The notes beneath the pieces were generated by a model. The model ran no database searches and was not told the DNA's origin. It saw nothing but the letters and a program-made list of their open reading frames with translations. Of a stretch of DNA of 64,000 bases, positions 56,190 through 64,000 are shown in pieces (positions within the stretch are counted from its first letter, which is position 1; each line of letters begins with the position of its first letter). The position numbers and the translations under genes were made by a program. The stretch spans positions 710,603,202 to 710,667,201 of the forward strand of contig NC_064617.1 in the NCBI RefSeq assembly GCF_023898315.1, given 5' to 3'. Source of the DNA: Schistocerca nitens (taxonomy: Eukaryota > Arthropoda > Insecta > Orthoptera > Acrididae).

Positions 56190-57790
56190 AGTTCTTGCTC
56201 CCAAATTTCTCAGTTGTTGGATGTATTCCAATATCTGCCTTTCTATGCAGTTTCTAACCTCTACAGCTCCCTCTAGTACCGTAGAGATGTCGTAACACAC
56301 AGCCTATTACTCTGTTTTTCTTTCTTGTCAATATTTTCCACGCCTCCATTTCCTCTTCGATTCTGCAGACAGTCTCCTCATTCCCTGCCTTATCCGTCCA
56401 CCTAATTTTCAACACCTTTCTACAAGTATGCACCACGCCCCAAACGCTTCGATTCTCTTCTGTTCTGGTTTCTCCACAGTTCATGATTGGCTTCCATGGA
56501 ATGCTGTGCCCCAAATGTACGTTCTCGGAAATTTCTTTCTCAAATTAAGGCCTATGTCTGATACCAGTAGACTACTCTTGGGCAGGAATGCTCTCTTTAG
56601 CTGTGTTAGTTTCTTTTTATGTCCTCCTTACTTAGTCCGTAATAAATTATTTTACTTCCAAGATATCAAAATTTCTTAACTTCTTTTATTTAGAGGTCTC
56701 CAATTTTGATGTCAAATTTGTGGCTAATTTTACTTTCGTTACTCCTCATTACAATTCGTCTTTCTTTGGTTTACTTTCAGTCCATAGCGTGCGCTCTTCA
56801 GACTGTTCATTACATTCAACAGGTCCTGCAATTCTTCCTCCCTTTCAGTGGGAAAAGCAATTTCGTCACCGAATCTTATCACTGATATCCTTTGGCCCTG
56901 AATTTCAAACCTACTTTTGAACTTTTGGTTTCCGTCACTGCATGTTCGATGTTTATAGATTGAAGAGTACTGGTGAAAGACTGTGTTCCTCTCTTATACA
57001 GTTTAATCCAAACACTTCATCTTGGTGTTGCAGTCTTATCGTTTCCTCTTGGTTCTTGTACATATTGTATGTTTCCCGTCTTTTCCTAGAGCTTATACCT
57101 ATTTTCCTGATAATTTCGAACGCCTTGCGTCGATTTAAACTCTCGAACGCTTTTTCTAGGTCAACAAATCCTACTAACGTGTCTTGATTTTGTTTGTCTC
57201 GTCTCCATTATCGAGCGCAACCTCAGGATTGCCTCTCTGTTGCCTTTACCTTTCGTAAAGCAAAGCTCATCGTCTTCTAGCACATCCTAAATTTTGCTTC
57301 CCGTTCTTCTGTATATCATTCCTGTTAGCAAATTTGATGCATAAGTTATTAAGCTGATTATGCGACAGTTCTCGCATTTATCTGCCCTTGCAATCTGGAT
57401 TGGGTGAATGATACGTTTCCATAAATCTGATGTTATATCATAGAAAACACTTGAATAATCGTTTGCTCTCTACTTCCGCCTATGATTTTTGCATTTAGAA
57501 ACGAATGTTGCCTATGTTTTCCGCTTTGTTTGACCGTAAGACAACCGTAACTTTGTTAAACTTTCACTGTAGCGTGACATCCCCTATGTCTTCTATACTG
57601 ACTCAAATTTCTTCTTCTATCAGTTCGTCAGACAGTTCCTCGGCCTCGTACAGGCCTTCAACGTATCCTTTCCACCAATCCGCTTTCTCCTTTGCGTCTA
57701 TCAGCGGAATTACCCTTGCAGTATTAAGAATGGTAACAAAGTTTAATTCAACCTTTGGAGATAGTCTGGCCGATTCTTACATATTGCTCT
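56190..57790 (-). mobile_element. Antisense LINE, decayed (second subfamily)
   Basis: Minus strand, related to the 58703 family but distinct. REAILRLRSIMETRQTK near 57225-57275 is the motif before A, and an SREFKSTQGV-type stretch holds motif A (KAF region) near 57130-57170. EKPEQKRIEAFGVWCIL and RRKCIEEEMEAWKILTRKKN-type blocks lie near 56254-56514. Many stops occur. The frame at 56254-56514 is the best preserved. Confidence 0.72.
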
Positions 57791-58170
57791 TCAGTCTAGA
57801 ACCTCGTACAAGTTGAATTGTCGGATGAATCAGAAAATATTCAAAGAAGAGCTATGCGTATTTTTACTTTGTATTGGACCGTCATGGAAACCAACGACTA
57901 TCCCCAGTGAGAGACGCAGCAAGACAGGCGTTGTGCATCGCAGAGAGTTTTACTTCAACGAGAGAGGACGCTCAAAAAAGAGGCAAAAACGTACGGTGGT
58001 TGAACAAGAATATGGAAAACTACGAGAAACGCATGCTTGAACACAAATTCAGGTGCCAGGCAACGCTGTAGGTTGCGCTGTTGTATTTGACCACTAACGG
58101 CACTTGTGCAATATCCTTAATACGTTGCAAGTGTCATTGTAGTCATAACAGTATTCTGCGTAGTTGTGAG
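57791..58170. other. No gene recognised
   Basis: Short plus frames at 57813 and 57874 overlap in different frames and match nothing I recognise. Confidence 0.45.
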
Positions 58171-58176
58171 TACATT

Positions 58177-58702
58177 ATGTCAGAGCTAAATGAATTCGAA
58201 CACGGGCAAATTGTTGGTGCTCATATGGTGGGTGCAAATCGAAGGTAGCCAAAATGTTTAGTGCTTCACGAGACATCATATCCCATGTAGGGAAAGCGAA
58301 AAGAAACATCATCCGATAAGTCACAACGCGGACGAAACAGTGTTGAGTGATCCTGACGGACAATTAATGAAGAAGATTATGACACAAAGCAAGAGAACTG
58401 CAGCTGTAATAGTCACCGAATCCTGCCGGCGCCAAAACAAGGCGAAGGGAGCTCCATAATATGGGAACTGCGGGCCAAGCTGGAATTCCAAAAGCACTCG
58501 TCAGTGACGCAAATGCCCGTAACAGGAAAACGTGGTGTCGAAGCCATAAATCCTGGACTACGAAGCAATAGAAGAAAATAATTTGTTCGGATGATTCTTG
58601 TTTCACACTGTTTACAACTTCGGACCGAATTTATGTCCATTCAGAGACGACACGAAGCTGTTTTGTCTGGCAACGGTTTACAGTTTTAGGCATCGTAATG
58701 CG
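58177..58702 (+). pseudogene. Tc1-like transposase N-terminus, cut by a LINE
   Basis: MSELNEFEHGQIVGAHMVGA (first HTH), a shifted segment, then PAPKQGEGSS and SSVTQMPVTGKRGVEAINPG in decayed frames, reaching FRTEFMSIQRRHE-type sequence. The right part is replaced by LINE sequence from about 58703. Confidence 0.72.
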
Positions 58703-58849
58703 TTGTGTAGTAGGAGAAGGGAGAGAAGGAAACATAGTAGGTGAATATGGATTGGGGAAAGAAATGAAAGAGGAAGCCGTCTGCTAGAATTTTTCACAGA
58801 CCATAACTTAATCATAGCTAACACTTGGTTCAAGAATCATAAAAGAAGG

Positions 58850-59540
58850 TTGTACACATGGAAGAATCCTGGAAATACTAGAAGGTATCACATAGATTAT
58901 ATAATGGTAAGACAGAGATTTAGGAACCAGGTATTAAATTGTAAGACATTTCCAGGGGCAGATGTGGACTCTGACCACAATCTATTGGTTATGAGCTGTA
59001 GATTAAAACTGAAGAAACTGCAAAAAGGTGGGAATTTAAGGAGATGGGATCTGGACAAACTGATGAAACCAAAGGTTGTACAGAGTTTCAGGGGGAGCAT
59101 AAGGGAACAATTGTCACAAATGGGGGAAAGAAATACAGAAGAAGAAGAATGGGTAGCTCTGAGGGATGAAGTAGTGAAGGCAGCAGAGGATCAAGTAGGT
59201 AAAAAGACGAGGGCTAGTATAAATCCTTGGGTAACAGAAGAAATATTGAATTTAACTGATGAAAGGAGAAAATATAAAAATGCAGTGAATGAAGCAGGCA
59301 AAAAGGAATACAAACGTCTCAAAAACGAGATAGACAGGAAGTGCAAAATGGCTAACCAGGGATGGCTAGAGGACAAATGTAAGGATGTAGAGGCTTATCT
59401 CACTAGGGGTGAGATAGATACTGCCTACAGGAAAATTAGAGAGACCTTTGGAGAAAAGAGAACCACTTGTATGAATATCAAGAGTTCAGATGGAAACCCA
59501 GTTCTAAGCAAAGAAGGGAAAGCAGAAACGTGGAAGGAGT
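58850..59540 (+). CDS. LINE ORF2, endonuclease tail to pre-RT region
   Basis: The open frame reads YTWKNPGNTRRYHIDYIMV, then DVDSDHNLL (endonuclease SDH), followed by a Lys/Glu-rich linker and AYRKIRETFGEKRTTCMNIK and KEGKAETWKE before the SINE insertion at 59541. With the SINE removed it would continue into the RT frame at 59684 on. The frame beyond 59540 reads into the SINE, so the protein as encoded is cut. Mildly degraded rather than scrambled. Confidence 0.82.
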
Positions 59541-59664
59541 TCAAATGTTCAAATGGCTCTGAGCACTATGGGACTTAACATCTATGGTCATCAGTCCCCT
59601 AGAACTTAGAACTACTTAAACCTAACTAACCTAAGGACAACACACAACACCCAGCCATCACGAG
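59541..59664 (-). repeat. SINE1-body variant in the LINE, exact insertion
   Basis: GCAGAAACGTGGAAGGAGT (59522-59540) and GCAGAGAAGTGGAAGGAGT (59665-59683) are duplications with two differences. The insert on the minus strand runs CCTCGTGATGGCTGGGTGTT, GTCCTTAGGTTAGTTAGG and CTCAGAGCCATTTGAACATT. No tRNA head, as at 41258. Confidence 0.93.
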
Positions 59665-59733
59665 GCAGAGAAGTGGAAGGAGTATATAGAGGGTCTATAC
59701 AAGGGTGATGTTCTTGAGAACAATATTCTGGAA

Positions 59734-61254
59734 ATGGAAGAGAATGTAGATGAAGATGAAATGGGAGATACAATACTGTGTGAAGAGTTTGACAGAGCAC
59801 TGAAAGACCTGAGTCGAAACAAGGCCCCGGGAGTAGACAACATTCCATTAGAACTACTGACGGCCTTGGGAGAGCCAGTCCTGACAAAACTCTACCATCT
59901 GGTGAGCAAGATGTATGAGACAGGCGAAATACCCTCAGACTTCAAGATGAATATAATAATTCCAATCCCAAAGAAAGCAGGTGTTGACAGATGTGGAAAT
60001 TACCGAACAATCAGTTTAATAAGCCACAGCTGCAAAATACTAACGCGAATTCTTTACAGACGAATGGAAAAACTAGTAGAAGCCAACCTTGGGGAAGATC
60101 AGTTTGGATTCCGTAGAAATGTTGGAACACGTGAGGCAATACTGACCTTACGACTTATCTTAGAAGCTAGATTAAGAAAAGGCAAACCTACGTTTCTAGC
60201 ATTTGTAGACTTAGAGAAAGCTTTTGACAATGTTGACTGGAATACTCTCTTTCAAATTCTAAAGGCGGCAGGGGTAAAATACAGGGAGCGAAAGGCTATT
60301 TACAATTTGTACAGAAACCAGATGGCAGTTATAAGAGTCGAGGGGCATGAAAGGGAAGCAGTAGTTGGGAAGGGAGTGAGCCTCTCCCCGATGTTATTCA
60401 ATATGTATATTGAGCAAGCAGTAAAGGAAACAAAAGAAAAATTCGGAGTAGGTGTTAAAATCCATGGAGAAGAAATAAAAACTTTGAGGTTCGCCGATGA
60501 CATCGTAATTCTGTCAGAGACAGCAAAGGACTTGGAAGAGCAGTTGAATGGAATGGACAGTGTCTTGAAAGGAGGATATAAGATGAACATTAACAAAAGC
60601 AAAACGAGGATAATGGAATGTAGTCGAATTACGTCGGGTGATGCGGAGGGAATTAGATTAGGAAATGAGACACTTAAAGTAGTAAAGGAGTTTTGCTATT
60701 TGGGGAGGAAAATAACTGATGATGGTCGAAGTAGAGAGGATATAAAATGTAGACTGGCAATGGCAAGGAAAGCGTTTCTGAAGAAGAGAAATTTGTTAAC
60801 ATCGAATATAGATTTAAGTGTCAGGAAGTCGTTTCTGAAAATATTTGTATGGAGTGTAGCCACGTATGGAAGTGAAACATGGACGACAAATAGTTTGGAC
60901 AAGAAGAGAATAGAAGCTTTCGAAATGTGGTGCTACAGAAGAATGCTGAAGATTAGATGGGTAGATCACATAACTAATGAGGAGGTATTGAATAGAATTG
61001 GGGAGAAGAGGAGTTTGTGGCACAGCTTGACAAGAAGAGGGGACCGGTTGGTAGGACATGTTCTGAGGCATCAAGGGATCACAAATTTAGCATTGGAGGA
61101 CAGTGTGGAGGGTAAAAATCATAGAGGTAGACCAAGAGATGAATACACTAAGCAGATTCAGATGGACGTAGGTTGCAGTAAGTACTGGGAGATGAAGAAG
61201 CTAACACTGGATAGAGTAGCATGGAGAGCTGCATCAAACCAGTCTCAGGACTGA
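59734..61254 (+). CDS. LINE reverse transcriptase, open 506-codon frame with motif-B deletion
   Basis: Reverse transcriptase of the abundant LINE, open from MEENVDEDEMGDTIL to SNQSQD. RNKAPGVDNIPLELLTAL is motif 0, then NYRTISLISHSCKILTRILY, LGEDQFGFRRNVGTREAIL, FVDLEKAFDNVDW (motif A, about residues 155-180), FADDIVILSE (60495-60524, catalytic Asp pair kept) and YLGRKITDDGRSREDIK. Motif B should be GVRQGCSLSPMLF, but here it reads GVSLSPMLF, an in-frame loss of four residues (RQGC) near 60379. So the frame is open but enzyme activity is likely lost. The C-terminal region has LKIRWVDHITNEEVLNRIGE. Frame continuity suggests a recent insertion. Confidence 0.9.
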   Translation: MEENVDEDEMGDTILCEEFDRALKDLSRNKAPGVDNIPLELLTALGEPVLTKLYHLVSKMYETGEIPSDFKMNIIIPIPKKAGVDRCGNYRTISLISHSCKILTRILYRRMEKLVEANLGEDQFGFRRNVGTREAILTLRLILEARLRKGKPTFLAFVDLEKAFDNVDWNTLFQILKAAGVKYRERKAIYNLYRNQMAVIRVEGHEREAVVGKGVSLSPMLFNMYIEQAVKETKEKFGVGVKIHGEEIKTLRFADDIVILSETAKDLEEQLNGMDSVLKGGYKMNINKSKTRIMECSRITSGDAEGIRLGNETLKVVKEFCYLGRKITDDGRSREDIKCRLAMARKAFLKKRNLLTSNIDLSVRKSFLKIFVWSVATYGSETWTTNSLDKKRIEAFEMWCYRRMLKIRWVDHITNEEVLNRIGEKRSLWHSLTRRGDRLVGHVLRHQGITNLALEDSVEGKNHRGRPRDEYTKQIQMDVGCSKYWEMKKLTLDRVAWRAASNQSQD

Positions 61255-61279
61255 AGACCACAACAACAACAACAACAAT

Positions 61280-61435
61280 GTGTTGTGTACGTATTCCCAT
61301 AATTTTTGTCCATGTCCTGTATTACTTACACGAACGCAGTATCATGTATAAGTCAGGATGGTAAAAAACTTAGAGAATTTCACAGAGGAAGACAGACACT
61401 TGTTCTTTCGCGGAGTGAGGTAGGGACAGGGGAAA
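61280..61435. other. LINE 3' flank
   Basis: Short unassigned stretch between the LINE tail and the decayed SINE2 copy. Confidence 0.4.
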
Positions 61436-61690
61436 CGTGCACGGTGTTGCAGTGGTAAGACACTACACTCATATTTGGATGGGAGAGGGGGGGGGGGAGG
61501 GAGGCGACGACGACAGCTGTTCAAACTCAGCCAACCAGATATAGGTTTTCCATGATTTCCCTAAATATTCTGAGGCAAATACCGGGACAGTTCTTTTGAA
61601 AACGACACGGGCGATTTTCACTCCCAGTCCGAATATCTTCTCCACGTCTAATGACTTTGTCGTGGACGGGACGTTAAATCTTAATTTTCT
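61436..61690 (+). repeat. SINE2 copy, degraded
   Basis: A-box-like CGGTGTTGCAGTGGTAAGAC, then TATAGGTTTTCCATGATTTC and AAATACCGGGACAGTTC, as in the copy at 20645. A G-rich run at 61488-61504 replaces part of the head. Confidence 0.7.
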
Positions 61691-61759
61691 TTTTCCTTAG
61701 TAGCAGCGGTGATATGGTAGTTGCACATACTGTAGTGTTCGCAGATCGTGTAATACAGA

Positions 61760-62215
61760 TGTAAATGTACAGAAGGAATGAACATTTAATGGAACTGGAG
61801 GCAGTGGCTGAAACAAAAAAGAAAAGAGAATTACAGAGAAGATATTCAGATGCGAACAGCACAAAGAACAAAGGGAGAGGACGCCGGTCAGCTCTCTCTG
61901 ACGAGGAGGCACAGAATGGCCGGCAGACATTGATCCGAGGCCCAAGGAAGGTCGTTCGTCGGTCCTCTCGGGGTCCGCAAATGTCACGTGCGACTGTCTA
62001 CAAGGAGCTGCGGAGGAAGTAGCATCTGTGCGTAAACAAGTTGTTGGTTCTTCAGGAGCTGAAAGTTGAGCTCGAATCACGTCACTATGTTAGCTTTCAG
62101 CGATGGAAGCGAATCAACGAACTTCCTGACAGATGTTAAGTTTTCCGGTACGCAACATTTCACACAGTTCGGGCGGTAAACGAGATTTATGTTCGGATTC
62201 ATGCATGTTACTGAG
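61760..62215 (+). pseudogene. Mariner-like (DUF4817-type) transposase relic
   Basis: RRSALSDEEAQNGRQTLIRG and RKVVRRSSRGPQMSRATVYK with ELRRK then a stop, followed in the same frame by HLCVNKLLVLQELKVE, and after another stop YATFHTVRAVNEIYVRIHA. The TVYKVLRKRLxL...KLQLLxELKPD and ATFHTSG(T/R)VNRHN blocks are typical of DUF4817-type transposases. The Asp of the SDEATFH box is absent (RYATFH). No ends seen. Confidence 0.75.
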
Positions 62216-62229
62216 CAACAAAAGTCAAG

Positions 62230-63227
62230 CATTTTCTTATAACTTTTAAAATAATTTTACGAACTCTTGACATTATAGCCTACAATGTACGTAGACACAA
62301 AGTCTTTATCGCGAGTTATATACCTTTATTATTTTGAAAGATGTATGTTCTTCAAGCTTATTAAAGCTAATTTAGCCTAAGGTAATTTATTGTTTCTGGT
62401 TGCTTTTCAGATCTGAAGATGGTTGCTTAGCCACCGTGGCTAGTAATCAGTTGTGATGTAACATATTTTTTGCAATCAAGAAAACTAAAAGATTTTGTAA
62501 TATTTTTAAAAAAGTTTTAAACAGGCATAACATCACTTTTCTCCATCACCTGACAGTATAAGATCTTACTAAATGTCAAGGATGTCTTATGCATGGTTTT
62601 CTGCAAAGATTAGATCAGGTATACCGTTCATTCTACAGGCAACATGACAGAAAAACGAAACTAAATGTAGGTAAAAATACCTAACTTCATTAAATGAACT
62701 GAAACGTCACTATAGAATGACCCTCGTAGAGGAAACCGAGTCATGTTGAACGTTATCCCACAAACGGTGAGAATACTCAGACGTTTCAATGAGATGAGTT
62801 TTCTCCGTAAGTGAATTATTCGTTCGATACTAGCCAATGACAATACTCTACTCAAGGTCAGATACCCTGCTCTGCCTCTGTTCAAGTTCAATCATTTTAC
62901 TCGTGAGCATGCGTCGTCGTCCGTAGGCTACGCTAACTAATGAAACTGCGAAATACATCGCGCTATATCTAATGGAAGATGATTCAATAATTAAACAGGT
63001 TTAATACTGTACATGTCATTCGATTAAGTTTCCTGGAAACTTCGGAATATCTCTGAAATTTCCAAGTGAATAGCTTGCTTTTACAGTGACTGGTTACGTG
63101 GAGTAATCCGATAGTAATGCCATACCGTTTCCCGAAGTAATTGACTTTAGCGGCAAACACGCTAGCTTTTAACAGTGCTTTAACTCCATAAATGTGCTAT
63201 GCTTTATCAAAGCAGCTAATTGACATA
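62230..63227. other. No gene recognised
   Basis: About 1 kb of AT-rich intron. A short TTCAGATCTGAAGATGGTTG run at 62407-62426 resembles the tails of some insect retroelements, but is not enough to assign. Confidence 0.45.
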
Positions 63228-64000
63228 CGAGGGTTGGAACTTTAATAGTGACAACTATTTATTTACAGCTCGTACAAAATAGATACGTGTTTCAAAGTTT
63301 TACTGACCTTCAACGTAGTCCCCAGCATTGTGTATAACCCGTTGTCAGCGATGTGGAAGTCGTAGGATACTCTTAGCAGTGCCAGTTGTGTTGACAGTTC
63401 AAGCGGCGCGGTCTATTGCCCGACGAATTTGTAGCAGTTCTGAAGCGAATGCCGTGAAGTGTTTCCTTCAGTTTAGAAATCGAATTGAACTCACGAGGTC
63501 TTAAGTCAGGGGAGTGCAGTAGGTGGTATAGCACTTAGCAGCCCCATCAATCAAACAAATCAGTAACAGCTTGCACTGCACTTGCTTGAGCATTGTCCTA
63601 CAAAATGATGGTCAGGTCCTGCAGAAAGTGTCATCACTTCTGTCTCTACGCTGTTCATTTTTCGAACACAACTTACGACCAGCTTAGAGACAGAAGTGAT
63701 GACACTTTCTGCAGGACCTGACCATCATTTTGGAGGACAATGCTCGTGCACGTACAGTGCAAGCTGTTACTGATTTGTTTGACTGATGGGGCTGCTAAGT
63801 GCTATACCACCTACTGCACTCCCCTGACTTAAGACCCCGTGAGTTCAATTCGATTTCTAAACTGAAGGAAACACTTCCCGGCATTCGCTTCAGAACTGCT
63901 ACAAATTCGTCGGGCAACAGACCGCGCCGCTCGAACTGTCAACACAATTGGCACTGCTAAGAGTATCCTACGACTTCCACATCGCTGACAACGGGTTATA
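63228..64000 (-). mobile_element. Mariner element end, duplicated as a palindrome, runs off the window
   Basis: The left end CGAGGGTTGGAACTTTAATA is preceded by TA (63226-63227). From 63333 the sequence is the reverse complement of a mariner transposase 3' end, and from 63687 to 64000 the same sequence occurs in the plus sense. The right arm reads DLTIILEDNARARTVQAVTD with stops, then LLHSPDLRPREFNSISKLKE, a DD34D mariner C-terminus whose last Asp is Glu. The right end lies outside the window. Confidence 0.85.
63333..64000. repeat. Near-perfect palindrome: 315-bp arms, 39-bp spacer
   Basis: Left arm 63333-63647 and right arm 63687-64000 are inverted copies with few differences (for example TCGTAGGATAC at 63370 and GTATCCTACGA near 63962). 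The spacer is 63648-63686. The right arm is still matching at the last base of the window. Confidence 0.9.

Larger units (their letters stand above)
58703..61279 (+). mobile_element. LINE of the abundant local family, longest copy
   Basis: It starts at the distal endonuclease (GLGKRNERGSRLLEFF, ITNHNLIIAN-type sequence) and ends with a (CAA)n tail at 61258-61279. A SINE1-body copy (59541-59664) is inserted. The endonuclease N-terminus is missing, so it is 5'-truncated. No target duplication found. Copies at 7709, 14416, 22567 and 37851 share its sequence. Clade not assigned. Confidence 0.9.

Noticed and set aside
1..64000. CRISPR arrays, operons, phage or bacterial defence genes
   Set aside because: No regular spaced repeats and no prokaryotic gene organisation; sequence is animal intron with transposons.

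Overview
The window is eukaryotic, intron-like DNA from an insect. It is most likely an orthopteran (grasshopper or locust, Schistocerca-like). I infer this from the tRNA-derived SINE families, the Tc1/mariner and non-LTR element families (recognised from memory, not by search), the very large introns and the AT-rich background. There are no bacterial operons, no CRISPR arrays and no functional-looking RNA genes.

Only one host gene is supported. Two minus-strand exons (43036-43177 and 13984-14232) join in phase across a 28.8-kb intron. They encode about the first 130 residues of an SLC7A-family cationic amino acid transporter, most like the insect CAT4-type proteins. The start exon has a splice acceptor 10 nt upstream of its ATG, so 43188-64000 is probably also intron (5'-UTR intron), and the DNA below 13984 is the start of the next intron. 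Nearly everything else is transposable-element sequence nested inside this gene.

Layout. 1-6593: an old DUF4817-type mariner split by a 5'-truncated LINE and by a fold-back repeat that itself carries a TTAA-flanked element and a SINE. 6919-9370: a Tc1-like element split by a LINE with a clear target duplication. 10006-13800: an antisense LINE split by a DD41D-like mariner whose transposase has one stop codon, then LINE debris. 13984-14232: exon 2. 14305-18979: a candidate hAT element with an 8-bp duplication, lying 72 bp from the exon 2 acceptor, with a LINE and a dead mariner inside. 19136-20222: Tc1-like relic. 22567-26510: a decayed LINE interrupted by a SINE, a mariner deletion derivative and a Tc1-like element. 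27506-33800: a small fold-back, an unidentified repeat-borne gene family, an (AT)n tract, a Tc1 relic and a Penelope-like element with a GIY-YIG region. 35965-37387: a Tc1-like element with an intact DDE transposase. 37851-41830: an antisense LINE with a Tc1 and two SINEs inserted. 43036-43187: exon 1. 43356-45304: a mariner-like element with an intact 379-aa ORF and a SINE just after the stop codon. 47290-51412: a nearly full-length CR1-like LINE (esterase-type ORF1, EN-RT ORF2). 51428-54995: mariner and Tc1 relics with SINEs. 56190-61279: two LINEs and a Tc1 relic. 63228-64000: a mariner end duplicated as a perfect-looking 315-bp palindrome that runs off the window.

I saw no new multi-gene system. 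The observations most worth a second look are the two intact transposases, the end palindrome, the two fold-back repeats, SINE subfamilies with exchanged heads, the element close to the exon 2 splice acceptor, and the unidentified repeat-borne gene at 28519-30750.
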